A stretch of DNA of 64,000 nucleotides, taken from contig QCEK01000002.1 of assembly GCA_003280655.1 (NCBI GenBank), positions 105,330 through 169,329 of the forward strand. The letters run 5' to 3'. Position numbers and translations under genes: made by a program. The notes beneath the pieces are model-generated. The model did no database searches and was not told the origin of the DNA. It saw only the letters and a list, made by a program, of their open reading frames with translations. The stretch is from Prochlorococcus sp. AG-355-O17. GTDB taxonomy: Bacteria; Cyanobacteriota; Cyanobacteriia; PCC-6307; Cyanobiaceae. Positions 1 through 8,458 of the stretch are shown piece by piece. Each line of letters starts with the position of its first letter. Position 1 is the stretch's first letter.

Positions 1-92
1 GACCCCATGTGGGAATAAATTTATCTTTAAATATTAAAAATATTTACTTCGTTGGATATTTAAGTAAAAATAAAATAACTAATAATTAAATA

Positions 93-278
93 ATGAATAA
101 ACCATATTCTTTTAGTATCGATCAAATGAACGGGATAGTTGAGGATACATACGCCAAGATAATAAATGAATGTGAAAATTTAAAAAAAAATACCAATTGT
201 CCAAATGAGCAAGTAGTAGCACTTTTAAGTGTAATTGCTTCCAATTACGCTCCTACAACAGAAAAAAACGAAAATTAA
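93..278 (+). CDS. small hypothetical protein, 61 aa
   Basis: Acidic soluble protein with no signal peptide or membrane segment and no domain I recognise. Its stop codon lies one base before the ATG of the phosphoribosyltransferase gene, so translation of the two is probably coupled. The tight spacing to two nucleotide-salvage genes suggests a common transcript. The stretch before it (1-92) is AT-rich with no gene I can support. Confidence 0.6.
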   Translation: MNKPYSFSIDQMNGIVEDTYAKIINECENLKKNTNCPNEQVVALLSVIASNYAPTTEKNEN

Positions 279-279
279 G

Positions 280-675
280 ATGATAAGTTTTTTTACTTGG
301 AGCGAATTTGATAAGAGCGTAGAACAAATAGCTAATAAATGTAGATTTAAGGAATTTTCTGGGATATATGGAGTTCCTCGTGGCGGATTATGTCTTGCTG
401 TAGCACTAAGCCATAAATTAAAAATTGAATTAATTTCAGAACCAATAAAGAATTCACTAATAGTAGATGATGTTTATGAAACAGGCATTACATTGACGAG
501 CTTCAAGAATATTGAAGGAGCAATGTTTTTTGTATTATTTAGTAAGATCAGACCTACATGGTGGAATACAGTACATTTAGCAAAACAAAGTCAATGGATT
601 GTTTTCCCTTGGGAAAATACTTTAAATTCAAAAAGTGACCGCGAAGATTACATCAAAAAAAGAGGTTTAAATTGA
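280..675 (+). CDS. phosphoribosyltransferase family protein, 131 aa
   Basis: Type I phosphoribosyltransferase fold. The PRPP-binding loop is visible as SLIVDDVYETGITL (two adjacent Asp, then the TG turn), and the GVPRGG segment near residue 30 is the pyrophosphate loop. I start at the ATG at 280 rather than an in-frame upstream start, because it directly follows the stop of the previous gene. The protein is short for the family and lacks an obvious base-specificity hood, so the base is unknown. It overlaps the next gene by 4 bp (ATTGA junction), which supports an operon for base or nucleotide salvage. Confidence 0.75.
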   Translation: MISFFTWSEFDKSVEQIANKCRFKEFSGIYGVPRGGLCLAVALSHKLKIELISEPIKNSLIVDDVYETGITLTSFKNIEGAMFFVLFSKIRPTWWNTVHLAKQSQWIVFPWENTLNSKSDREDYIKKRGLN

Positions 676-1130
676 GAAAGAAATTATATTTAGCTAATCC
701 ATATGGATTTTCAAAACAAACTAAAACCCTCTTACATGAATTTATTGAAATCTTCAATGATTTAAATGTAGAAGTATATGAACCTTTTGAGAGAGCAAAA
801 CCATTAACTCAACAAAAAAGTCAATGGGCATATGAAGTTGCAAATAGTAATTTCCATGATTTAAAAGAATGTGATTGTATTTTTGCGATTGTTAATGGAA
901 ATCCTCCAGATGAAGGGGTAATGATTGAATTGGGTATCGCAATTGCTTTAAAAAAGGAAATCTTTTTATTCAGGGATGATTTTAGAAATTGTTCTGATAG
1001 CGATCAATATCCATTAAATCTAATGTTATTTCTTGGCCTGCCTAAAGATAATTGGGAAAAATATTATTTTGAATCATTACAAGACATAAAAAGTAATAAA
1101 AAAAGATTTATGGAGTGGGCAAAAAATTAG
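672..1130 (+). CDS. nucleoside 2-deoxyribosyltransferase-like protein, 152 aa
   Basis: It resembles the nucleoside 2-deoxyribosyltransferase family, which swaps bases on deoxynucleosides or hydrolyses deoxynucleotides. Visible family features are the N-terminal LYLANPYGFS strand-loop, the DCDCIFAIVNG strand, the PPDEGVMIELGIA block that carries the catalytic Glu, and a terminal FRDDFR motif. It uses a TTG start that overlaps the stop of the phosphoribosyltransferase gene. Together they could process free bases and deoxynucleosides; the actual substrates cannot be read from sequence. Confidence 0.8.
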   Translation: MRKKLYLANPYGFSKQTKTLLHEFIEIFNDLNVEVYEPFERAKPLTQQKSQWAYEVANSNFHDLKECDCIFAIVNGNPPDEGVMIELGIAIALKKEIFLFRDDFRNCSDSDQYPLNLMLFLGLPKDNWEKYYFESLQDIKSNKKRFMEWAKN

Positions 1131-1215
1131 CCAAATAAACCATTAACCCTCAATTAGAAGTTTTGAGTTTAAATATATCTGCTGAGGTGCTAAGATAGTA
1201 TTTATTTAGAAAATT

Positions 1216-1392
1216 TTGACACAGGTTACAGTTGGAGAAAACGAGGGAATTGAGTCAGCCCTTAGAAGATTTAAAAGACAAGTATCTAAGTCGGGAATCT
1301 TTGCAGATTTAAAAAGACTTAGACATCACGAAACCCCTATTGAAAAATATAAAAGAAAGTTGCAACAGAGAAGAAAAGCAAGAAGAAGATAG
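1216..1392 (+). CDS. rpsU: 30S ribosomal protein S21, 58 aa
   Basis: Small subunit protein S21, which sits near the mRNA exit region. The translation starts [19 protein letters not shown], contains the [17 protein letters not shown] block and ends in the Arg/Lys-rich tail RRKARRR, all typical of the family, at the usual length. It starts with TTG. A likely -10 box (TAAGAT) lies about 30 bases upstream near 1190. Confidence 0.93.
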
Positions 1393-1471
1393 TCTCCTAT
1401 TTCTCATAAATTTTTTGAATATGAGTTGATATTATAAATTTTTTTAGAAAGGTTTAAAAATAAAGTTTTAA

Positions 1472-1783
1472 CTACTTAAGTTTTTTAAGCTTCTTAACAA
1501 GATTTATTCCAACCCCTGACACAGCAAGAAGATCTTTTTCATCTGCAGCAATAACTGCCTTTGTTGTTTTAAATCCAGCCTCATACAAAGCTTTTGCGCT
1601 TTTTGCTCCTACACCTGGAAGTGTAGTCAAAGTTTCAATATTTTTCTTAGAATTAACCGCTTTGGTTTTTGTTTTTGTTTTTGCAGACTTTGCTACTTTT
1701 TTTTCTTTCTTTAAAGGAGATTCAGAAGTTACTGCACTTTTAAATAAAATTGATTTTAGTTTGCTGAGAAATTTAGAAATCAT
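1472..1783 (-). CDS. helix-hairpin-helix protein, 103 aa
   Basis: The N-terminal half (about residues 1-50) is Lys/Ser-rich and looks disordered. The C-terminal half carries a double helix-hairpin-helix with LPGVGAKSAKALYEAGF and VSGVGINLVKKLKKL, the fold used by DNA-binding proteins for non-specific backbone contacts. A DNA- or RNA-binding role is inferred; no catalytic domain is attached. It is divergent from the kinase gene across a 266-base gap in which I see nothing else. Confidence 0.75.
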   Translation of the reverse strand: MISKFLSKLKSILFKSAVTSESPLKKEKKVAKSAKTKTKTKAVNSKKNIETLTTLPGVGAKSAKALYEAGFKTTKAVIAADEKDLLAVSGVGINLVKKLKKLK

Positions 1784-2049
1784 TGCAATATATAAGTAAT
1801 AAAATTAGCCATTCAGTTTAATATTATCAAATTCCAGAGGAATTAATTACAAGATAAAAACTAACTGCATAGAAATAATTTATTTACAATTATATAAAGA
1901 CACACATTTAATATTTATGCAAGCTTGCGAGCCATTGCAAGGTATTCTAAATCATTTTAAAAACTAATAAAAAGTAAAATAAATATTCAAAATTTAAAGG
2001 TATTTATTAATAGTAAAGTTAAAATCTTATTAAAGAACAGATCATAAAA

Positions 2050-2646
2050 ATGAAGCTTATTTTTATAAGTGGACCTTCCGGAAGCGGGAAAACAACTTTA
2101 TCTAATCAAATAATAAAAAAAAATAAAAATGGTATTGTGTTAAGTACCGACAATTACTATAAGACAGGTTTAATAAGTAAATTACTACCAAAATTTATAG
2201 AAGGTTTTTTTGATAGAAGTATTAGTTTTAATAACAAACTATTCAAAAAAGATTTTGATTTCATTTATAAGAATGGAATTTCAATTTGTGAACGCTATTA
2301 TAATTTCGAAAAGAAAACAATTCAAAATATCTTAAACGAAACAAATAATATTAGTTTTTTAATTGTTGAGGGTATATTTGCTAAAGAATTCTCAAAAACA
2401 TTAAATAATAAGGATTATATTTTCTTAGAAATAAAAACTAAAAAAAATGAGTGCATGAAAAGAGTTGTCCAAAGAGATATAAAAGAAAGGGGGAAGGGAA
2501 AAAAACAAGCTGAGAGTGATTTCTTAAAATCATGGAACATTTATTATGAAAAATTCAAACCTAATAGCATAAAAAATAATACAAATAAATTCATTATTGA
2601 AAAAAACACTGATATAGATCACATTCTGAAAAAATTATTTAATTAA
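2050..2646 (+). CDS. uridine kinase-like P-loop NTPase, 198 aa
   Basis: The Walker A motif GPSGSGKTTLSNQI starts at residue 8. It is followed by LSTDNYYK, the uridine-kinase/phosphoribulokinase signature where the Asp contacts substrate. A hydrophobic strand ending in VEGIFA is the Walker B equivalent, and an Arg-rich lid (KRVVQRDIKERGKGK) follows. Phosphorylation of a nucleoside or another small hydroxyl compound is expected; uridine/cytidine is the default guess. The 3' end overlaps the convergent oxidoreductase gene by 12 bp. Confidence 0.8.
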   Translation: MKLIFISGPSGSGKTTLSNQIIKKNKNGIVLSTDNYYKTGLISKLLPKFIEGFFDRSISFNNKLFKKDFDFIYKNGISICERYYNFEKKTIQNILNETNNISFLIVEGIFAKEFSKTLNNKDYIFLEIKTKKNECMKRVVQRDIKERGKGKKQAESDFLKSWNIYYEKFKPNSIKNNTNKFIIEKNTDIDHILKKLFN

Positions 2647-3801
2647 GTCTTTAATTTTTTTCTCTAATATTAAAGCACTTAAAATTGAGCCTTCAATTCT
2701 TCCAAATCCATCTCCTTCAAACCAGTCTCCGCAAAATCCAATTTTAGATTTTCTACTAAATTGTAATGATAATGGTACGGCAAGGCCAGAAGGCTGTGAA
2801 GCTCTCCATTTCATAATGGATATTTTTTCATCAAAAGTTAATTTATGTACTAAAGAATTCTCTTCAAACAATTTATTGAAATTTTTAATTATTTTTTGTT
2901 TAAAAACTTCTTCATCTTTTGCACTTATATAAGAATTAATTAACTCTGCGTTTTTTGAATGTACTACAATTCCTAATTTATTATTATCTTGCATCTGAAA
3001 AATAATTCTTTCAAATCTATATTTTTTTTCTAAATTATTTTTTAAATAAAAATACCTTAGTTTTTTAGAATAATTATCTTTATAACTATAATTTTTATTT
3101 GTATAAATTAGAAAAGTTAACCTGGGAATAAATGTTTGTTCTTCTAAGAAATTTAATAGTAAATCTATTTTTTTATCACTATTAATAGGAATTGCTTTTC
3201 TTAATGGAATTTGATTTACATTCAATATTTTTAAAGACCTCTTATGTAACAACAAATTAGTTGAACAAATTAGATATTTAGACTTGAATTTTTCGCCATT
3301 TTTTGATGTTAGTAACCATCCCTTATCATTAAACTTCATATCAACTATTAGGGTTTCAAAGAAATAATCAATTTCCTCTTTTAAATTATTTGACTCAATT
3401 ATCTTTTTCGATAATTCACTCATGGAATCTAAAGATAAATAATTAACCCCGCAAGAAAATTCAGATTTTTTTTTGGTTTCTAAATTAGAATCTTCATTTA
3501 AAAAAAATATTTCTGAGTCGTCAATTTTTATATATTTATTTTCCAATAATTCATCAATATATCTTTTTAATAGAAGATTATTTTTACTGTTAGATATATT
3601 AAAATTTGGAGAACCATGATTTAGTTTCCATCCTTCATATTTTTTGCTTATTCTTGTACTTGATCTACCTCCAAGTCCACGACCAATTTCAATTAATCCA
3701 ACTTTTTTTGTAATATTATTTTTCAGATACTTCGAAGCAAAAACACACGCAGATATACCACCACCTATTATTAATAAGTCATATGTAACATCACTTTTCA
3801 T
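2635..3801 (-). CDS. FAD-dependent oxidoreductase, renalase-like, 388 aa
   Basis: The N-terminal Rossmann dinucleotide motif is LLIIGGGISACVFASKYL, followed by IEIGRGLGGRSSTR, as in renalase/amine-oxidase-type flavoproteins. The C-terminal FCGDWFEGDGFGRIEGSILSALIL segment is the matching second FAD-binding region. The substrate is unknown. It lies 20 bases downstream of the MTHFR-like gene on the same strand, so the two are probably co-transcribed. Confidence 0.8.
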   Translation of the reverse strand: MKSDVTYDLLIIGGGISACVFASKYLKNNITKKVGLIEIGRGLGGRSSTRISKKYEGWKLNHGSPNFNISNSKNNLLLKRYIDELLENKYIKIDDSEIFFLNEDSNLETKKKSEFSCGVNYLSLDSMSELSKKIIESNNLKEEIDYFFETLIVDMKFNDKGWLLTSKNGEKFKSKYLICSTNLLLHKRSLKILNVNQIPLRKAIPINSDKKIDLLLNFLEEQTFIPRLTFLIYTNKNYSYKDNYSKKLRYFYLKNNLEKKYRFERIIFQMQDNNKLGIVVHSKNAELINSYISAKDEEVFKQKIIKNFNKLFEENSLVHKLTFDEKISIMKWRASQPSGLAVPLSLQFSRKSKIGFCGDWFEGDGFGRIEGSILSALILEKKIKDLIK

Positions 3802-3821
3802 AGGTTCAATATTGACAGAAA

Positions 3822-4625
3822 TTATCTTTCATTTTCTAAAAAACTATAAACAGAATCAAGTTTCTCTGATGATGAAAAATCAGATTCAATTACAGGTGTA
3901 ATATTATTTTCTTTATAAAAACTAACTAAATCTTTTGTGAAATTAAAAAAATTCTCCAAGGCATATAAATACTTTTCAGATATGTATACCTCTTTCCAAG
4001 GACGAAATTTAAACCGTGCTATAAATTGTTTAGAAGGAATAAATAAACTTCCAAATAAATTTAATTTTTCTTCTTTTGCTACGTTTTTAAGATAAGTCAC
4101 CTCATTCTGAAGAACTTTAATATCCGTACCATATTGAAACCAAATTGAATTTATTAACCCAGTCGAAATTTTTTTTTCGAACCTTTCTCTTTCTGAAGAA
4201 ATATTATAATATTTTTTCAAATATGGATTGTAGGCTATACCTAATTTAACTTTTAAATTTTTTTCTTTTTTTAAATAAGCTAATACATGAACTGAGTCAA
4301 AGTTTTTTTTCTTATTTGATCCCGACACAAGCAGAATTTCAAAATTTTTATTAATTTGAGAACTTTTTACAAAATCTAAAAAATCCTTATAAGATTTTTC
4401 TTTATTTTTTGAATATTGATGATAAAGACTATAGTGGTAGGTCACATTAAATTCATTATAGTTTTTAGATAAATATTTAATAGTTGAACTAAATAAATCC
4501 TTCTTTATTAGCCCTTTACACGGAATATTGATATTTTTTATATTATTTAATTTACAGAAATTAAGTTTATTGTCTAACTGAGAAATATTTTTAAATGATA
4601 ATTCAAATCTTATAATATTGTTCAT
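3822..4625 (-). CDS. possible methylenetetrahydrofolate-reductase-like TIM-barrel protein, 267 aa
   Basis: Not a confident family match. The order of features resembles 5,10-methylenetetrahydrofolate reductases: an early hydrophobic strand, a TYHYS segment, ILLVSGSN (like the LRGD strand), LGIAYNPYLK (like the AxYPE strand) and KKISTGLINSIWFQYGTD (like KxxAGAdFxITQ). It lacks several canonical residues, so it may be a divergent paralogue or only share the fold. Its partner is the flavoprotein immediately downstream. Confidence 0.5.
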   Translation of the reverse strand: MNNIIRFELSFKNISQLDNKLNFCKLNNIKNINIPCKGLIKKDLFSSTIKYLSKNYNEFNVTYHYSLYHQYSKNKEKSYKDFLDFVKSSQINKNFEILLVSGSNKKKNFDSVHVLAYLKKEKNLKVKLGIAYNPYLKKYYNISSERERFEKKISTGLINSIWFQYGTDIKVLQNEVTYLKNVAKEEKLNLFGSLFIPSKQFIARFKFRPWKEVYISEKYLYALENFFNFTKDLVSFYKENNITPVIESDFSSSEKLDSVYSFLENER

Positions 4626-4657
4626 TATTTAGATGTCATATTTAATCACTAAATATA

Positions 4658-4894
4658 TTAACTAAAACATGCATCTACTACGATTCTAATTTTGAAAGTC
4701 ATCTTTTTATTCTTAGCCTTTACAAAATAACTGGGGGAGATCTCTAATAGAGCTTTTAAAGAAATTTTATCTTCTCCAGATTTTGCAATAATTTGATTAA
4801 AACATTTACAATTTCCTGTTATTAATAAACCAGACAATGATAAATAAAGACTTACAAAATCTCGAAAAATATAAAAAAATCTCTTAACAAACAA
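4658..4894 (-). CDS. hypothetical protein, 78 aa
   Basis: An open frame with a hydrophobic first third (residues 1-27) followed by a short mixed region containing ITGNCKCF. I do not recognise it. It could be a real small protein or a remnant of a longer gene; start and function are uncertain. Confidence 0.3.
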   Translation of the reverse strand: MFVKRFFYIFRDFVSLYLSLSGLLITGNCKCFNQIIAKSGEDKISLKALLEISPSYFVKAKNKKMTFKIRIVVDACFS

Positions 4895-5057
4895 AAGTTT
4901 TAATTTTGATAATTAATTTAAACAAAAAGCAAAGGTTCAATTGTATTGGAAAATAATTAATAAATTATTTCCCTTCTTCTTATCGCAGATATTTAATCCA
5001 TAAAAGATTTTCATGAACGCGAGAGGTTAGAATAACAAAAAAGTATTATTTTAAAAT

Positions 5058-5462
5058 ATGACTAGCCAAGATTATCTAATTGCAATAGCTTTAATAGAGC
5101 AAAACTTAGTTAGAGCAATGCCTCTTGGAGGTAAAGAAATTAAAGATGATTTAGAGGAATCAGAAAATTTCAAGAAACTTGGAGAAGAGGTCATTTTAAA
5201 TCTTCTAATGAGAGTGTTTCAAAGAAGTGATGACGGTGCTTTAAAAAGGGCTTCTGAAGAAAAGGGTTTGCTCCTTGTTCATATGCATCCAAAAAGAATG
5301 CAGAAAGAGCTTCCATTCATTAAATCTGAATGGATAAGAGATGGAGATACACAACAGTTTCTAAAATACCTTGGCAATCTCTCAAAAGAAGTATGGACTG
5401 CATCTTTCGTAAAATACAAAGGGATTGAATTTACTTCTATCTCCAAGAATGATGAGATCTAA
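5058..5462 (+). CDS. conserved-looking hypothetical protein, 134 aa
   Basis: Soluble, mostly helical protein with no signal peptide, beginning MTSQDYLIAIALIEQNLVRAM and containing a HMHPKRMQKELPFIKSEW segment. The composition is that of a genuine expressed gene. I do not recognise the family and see no catalytic motif. It is convergent with the peptidase gene, with a 23-base gap. Confidence 0.6.
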   Translation: MTSQDYLIAIALIEQNLVRAMPLGGKEIKDDLEESENFKKLGEEVILNLLMRVFQRSDDGALKRASEEKGLLLVHMHPKRMQKELPFIKSEWIRDGDTQQFLKYLGNLSKEVWTASFVKYKGIEFTSISKNDEI

Positions 5463-5485
5463 AATATATTAAAAATATTATCTTT

Positions 5486-6166
5486 TCAAAGAATTTCTTT
5501 CTTTACAATATTATTTTCCCTTGTGACTCTAAAGCAGTTTCTCCCATTACCAAAATCAATTGAGGAATAGTCAAAATCATTTTTAATATGTAAGGCACAA
5601 TTTCCCTCAATACATATACAAGATTCAATAATTTCTCTCTGAATAACATCATTAACGTAAGGTTCCCTCTCCTTCTCTTCATCGAAATGCGGGCATGCAA
5701 TACCTTCAACTATGCCTAAGCAATCAATTATGGCTAATTCTTTAGCGTAAGAATCAGTTATACCTTTATCAAACCAACAAATAGCCCCAGCACTTACACC
5801 ACTCATTACAATTCCTTTTTCATAAGCATTTCGCAAAATTTTATGTAAATTCCATTCCTTCCAAACAGCTAACATGCTTTTTGTATTTCCTCCGCCAACA
5901 TAAATGATGTCTTGAGTTAAAACTTTCTCTTCTAAGTTTTCTGTTCTAGAGAAGAAATCAATATGGCTTGTTATACAATCAAGTTTAGAAAATGCTCTAT
6001 AAAAATTTAGTTTGTACAAACTACTATCGCCAGATGCTGTTGGAATAAAGCAAATTTTAGGTCTTTTTTTATTACTTAAAGAAACTATATATTTTTCAAT
6101 TTCAAGAGACCCTAATGAACGTCCAAACCCGCCTCCCCCAATTGCGACTATATTTTTACTAGGCAT
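5486..6166 (-). CDS. peptidase E-like serine peptidase (family S51), 226 aa
   Basis: Class I glutamine-amidotransferase-like fold of the dipeptidase E/cyanophycinase clan. Visible features are VAIGGGGFGR at the N terminus, IYVGGGNTKSML, the nucleophile elbow GVSAGAICWF and CPHFDEE carrying the catalytic His. The 226-residue length fits single-domain dipeptidase E rather than the longer cyanophycinases. It is predicted to cleave Asp-X dipeptides in the cytoplasm. It is divergent from the GNAT gene with only about 20 bases between starts. Confidence 0.85.
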   Translation of the reverse strand: MPSKNIVAIGGGGFGRSLGSLEIEKYIVSLSNKKRPKICFIPTASGDSSLYKLNFYRAFSKLDCITSHIDFFSRTENLEEKVLTQDIIYVGGGNTKSMLAVWKEWNLHKILRNAYEKGIVMSGVSAGAICWFDKGITDSYAKELAIIDCLGIVEGIACPHFDEEKEREPYVNDVIQREIIESCICIEGNCALHIKNDFDYSSIDFGNGRNCFRVTRENNIVKKEIL

Positions 6167-6187
6167 ATTAAATAAAAAGTTTTGTAT

Positions 6188-6661
6188 ATGAATCTAAGAC
6201 AAATTACTATTAAAGATCAACTGGAATTAAAGAAGGTTTATTTTGATTCAATTCAATCTTTAAATGAAAAAATTTATAGTCAAGCACAAAAAAGAGCTTG
6301 GTCAAGCCAAGCTTGGAATAACCCAAATTTTGATAAGTCAATAATTAAAGGAAAAGGATGGCTTTTAAGTAAACAAGGAATTATTATTGCTTTTGCCACA
6401 AGATATCCCACCGATAGAATTGCGCTATTTTACTGTAAAGGTAAATTCCAAAGAAAAGGCTACGGCTCTAAGTTACTTCATAAATTAGAAGATGAAGCAA
6501 AGAAAGAAGGTTTAGATTCCCTTTATACTGAAGCGAGCTTAATAAGTTATGAATTATTTCTTAAAAATGAATGGAAAATTATACGTAAAGAAAAAGTCAT
6601 TATAAATAACATTTTTTTTGAAAGATATAAAATGACTAAAATTATTAAATTATTTAATTAA
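6188..6661 (+). CDS. GNAT family N-acetyltransferase, 157 aa
   Basis: GCN5-related fold: the acetyl-CoA loop is visible as CKGKFQRKGYGSKLLHKLEDEA (Q/RxxGxG/A type), followed by LYTEASLISYELFLKNEW, the typical strand-helix after it. I start at the ATG at 6188; a TTG two codons upstream is the alternative. The acceptor substrate is unknown. It is followed after 2 bases by a membrane-protein gene, so the two form an operon. Confidence 0.8.
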   Translation: MNLRQITIKDQLELKKVYFDSIQSLNEKIYSQAQKRAWSSQAWNNPNFDKSIIKGKGWLLSKQGIIIAFATRYPTDRIALFYCKGKFQRKGYGSKLLHKLEDEAKKEGLDSLYTEASLISYELFLKNEWKIIRKEKVIINNIFFERYKMTKIIKLFN

Positions 6662-6663
6662 TA

Positions 6664-6987
6664 ATGTCTGGCAAAAGCAAGGGATTTATTCTGATTCAAA
6701 GGGTTCTAATTTGGGCGTTATACTTTTTTTCAGGATTTATACTTTATTCAAACCAAGGTATTTTGCCTTCGTTGATAATTACTTTCTCAAGAATTATTTA
6801 TCCATTATCTATTTTTTGGTTACAAATAAGAATTAAAAAAAGAACCAATTTTCTGCCTATTGATTCAAAAATGACAACTTCGCAATTGTGGTTCAATTTA
6901 TTACCCGTTATTGCATCTCTGTTAACTTTAATTTTTTCTTTAACTAATTCTTTCTTATATATCCTAGGAAAATTAATTAACTCTTAA
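6664..6987 (+). CDS. hypothetical membrane protein, 107 aa
   Basis: Three likely membrane segments at about residues 12-27, 33-50 and 76-100, with a Lys/Arg cluster (RIKKR) between the second and third. No family recognised. It sits 2 bases after the GNAT stop codon and is followed by an inverted repeat at 7017-7053 that may end the transcript. Confidence 0.55.
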   Translation: MSGKSKGFILIQRVLIWALYFFSGFILYSNQGILPSLIITFSRIIYPLSIFWLQIRIKKRTNFLPIDSKMTTSQLWFNLLPVIASLLTLIFSLTNSFLYILGKLINS

Positions 6988-7016
6988 AATAATTTATTAT
7001 TATATATTAGCCTTAG

Positions 7017-7053
7017 AAATTTCTTTCATAAAAAACATAATGTAAAGAAATTT
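7017..7053. terminator. inverted repeat, possible transcription terminator
   Basis: A perfect 10-bp inverted repeat (AAATTTCTTT / AAAGAAATTT) with a 17-base loop, followed on the plus strand by GTCTTTT. It is AT-only apart from one pair, so the hairpin is weak. It lies 30 bases beyond the membrane-protein gene and could end that operon. Confidence 0.35.
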
Positions 7054-7101
7054 GTCTTTTACTTATATTTGTTTAAATTTTAAATAGTGATCAATAAAAT
7101 C

Positions 7102-7251
7102 ATGAAAAATATTTCATTGAAGGGAAATATTAATTTTGATAAAAAAAAAGATATAAATGATTATGAATTATTCTCTTTAAAAATCACAGATAGTTTATAT
7201 AAAAAAGATATTGGAAAATTTCTTGAGACTCTATCTTCTCATTTTATTTAG
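7102..7251 (+). CDS. possible small protein, 49 aa
   Basis: A complete ATG-to-TAG frame (MKNISLKGNINFDKKK... ending in LSSHFI) in an otherwise empty 355-base gap between 6988 and 7343. Charged and soluble. No recognisable domain; coding status is uncertain. Confidence 0.3.
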   Translation: MKNISLKGNINFDKKKDINDYELFSLKITDSLYKKDIGKFLETLSSHFI

Positions 7252-7343
7252 GAAAATATTCTTTTTCTGATCTTCAAATTCAAACAGTGCCATTAATAAA
7301 TAATTATTTGAGGGATAATGAGTAAAATCTTAAGAATATTACA

Positions 7344-7661
7344 ATGCAATTATTTCTTGCTGACTGCCAATTCCCAGATATTGAGAATCAAGTGAAAGCT
7401 TATCAATTATTTGTAGAAGCTTGGGAAAACGGTGAAATTGCAAAATCAGATAAAACAGATAAATTTGAGATGTTATTTAGAGTCCATGCTCCAGGGGAGG
7501 GTAGAGTAGTTTGTTTGTGTAAGGCAGAGAGTGATAAAGAAATTTTCGAGCATTTTGCTCCATGGAGAGCCAAATTTGGCATTCATATGGAATTTACACC
7601 CGTAATAAGTTGTCAAAATGTTGTTGATTACCATAAAGATTTGTTCAAAACTTTAGGGTAA
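7344..7661 (+). CDS. DUF3303-like protein, 105 aa
   Basis: It begins MQLFLADCQFPD and contains FEMLFRVHAPGEGRVVCLCKAE and FAPWRAKFGIHMEFTPVISC, the pattern of the DUF3303 family of small dimeric alpha-beta-barrel-like proteins common in marine cyanobacteria (family assignment from memory). Function is unknown. It stands alone with short gaps on both sides. Confidence 0.7.
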   Translation: MQLFLADCQFPDIENQVKAYQLFVEAWENGEIAKSDKTDKFEMLFRVHAPGEGRVVCLCKAESDKEIFEHFAPWRAKFGIHMEFTPVISCQNVVDYHKDLFKTLG

Positions 7662-7684
7662 TTAGCTTAAACCTAAAATTTATC

Positions 7685-7864
7685 GTGATTAAACCTTTTT
7701 CCAATTTCATTTATAAAAAAAAAGATAGAAATTTTCCTTCTTCGAAAAATAAGCTTAAGAAAGAAGAAAACGTCAAATCTAAACCATTAATTATATTTGG
7801 TTTTATTATCTCATTAACTTCAATCTTTTTACTTTTATTCACCATTAATAATAAATTTGGATGA
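7685..7864 (+). CDS. possible small single-span membrane protein, 59 aa (GTG start)
   Basis: A GTG-started frame with a very basic N-terminal half (YKKKDR, KNKLKKEE) followed by one clear hydrophobic span at residues 37-54 (IIFGFIISLTSIFLLLF). The positive-inside pattern suggests a cytoplasmic N terminus. No family known. Confidence 0.4.
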   Translation: MIKPFSNFIYKKKDRNFPSSKNKLKKEENVKSKPLIIFGFIISLTSIFLLLFTINNKFG

Positions 7865-7934
7865 TATATGAGTAATTAGAACTATTACCTGGGAACAAAT
7901 ATGTTCTATTATTAATTTAAGAATAACTAACTAA

Positions 7935-8051
7935 ATGGCGTTTAACGAAGGGGGGATGGCATCGGGCCTTCTAATTATCGCAGTATCAATAGTTTTTGCT
8001 GCCGGTTTTGGATTCTTAATCTTGCATTTTGTACCTGGAACTCCATTTTAA
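7935..8051 (+). CDS. 38-aa single-span membrane protein
   Basis: The frame reads MAFNEGGMASGLLIIAVSIV and continues through one long hydrophobic helix (residues 9-32) to the tail FVPGTPF. The regular composition and short polar ends resemble the small accessory subunits of cyanobacterial photosynthetic or NDH-1 complexes. It does not match PsbX, PsbM, PetG, PetM or PsaI as I know them, so I leave it unnamed. Confidence 0.55.
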   Translation: MAFNEGGMASGLLIIAVSIVFAAGFGFLILHFVPGTPF

Positions 8052-8083
8052 TTTATCTAACTGAATTTGATTCACAAAATATC

Positions 8084-8353
8084 TTAAACATTAACAGTTT
8101 CTAATTCCTGCATTTGATTATCATCAGAATTAGATTTTTTCTTTAATCGATAGGCATAAACTAAAGATCCTAAAGCTATGGTACTAGAGGCAAAAATCCC
8201 AGATATAAGTATCAAGGCAAAAAGACCTCCTATTAGTCCTCCTTTTAATCTAAGCAAATTTGATTTAATTAAAAGTATTGATAAAAAAATAATAGTAGCT
8301 TTAAGAGAAGTGATTTTCAAAAAAGTAAATGGATAAAAAGGATTTAACAACAT
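8084..8353 (-). CDS. hypothetical membrane protein, 89 aa
   Basis: Two hydrophobic segments (about residues 17-32 and 38-67; the second has GGLIGGLFALILISGIFASS), then a Lys-rich and acidic tail ending QELETVNV. No family recognised. The first Met may not be the true start. It is separated from the upstream minus-strand gene by a terminator hairpin. Confidence 0.5.
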   Translation of the reverse strand: MLLNPFYPFTFLKITSLKATIIFLSILLIKSNLLRLKGGLIGGLFALILISGIFASSTIALGSLVYAYRLKKKSNSDDNQMQELETVNV

Positions 8354-8409
8354 TTCTTAGGGGTAATGTAATTTAAGTCAATTCTAAAAATAAATTTAAA
8401 AAACCGCAT

Positions 8410-8434
8410 AAAAAAAGACTCAAATGAGTCTTTT
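8410..8434 (-). terminator. rho-independent terminator
   Basis: A perfect 9-bp stem AAAAGACTC / GAGTCTTTT with an AAAT loop, flanked on the minus-strand 3' side by a run of T (A on the plus strand at 8411-8416). It lies 25 bases beyond the stop of the 45-aa gene at 8459-8596 and would end that transcript. Confidence 0.75.
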
Positions 8435-8458
8435 AAAATCTATATTAAATATGATGAT

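Noticed and set aside
1..18. A frame ending DPMWE and a stop at the left edge
   Set aside because: It could be the end of an upstream gene, but six codons are too few to support a call.
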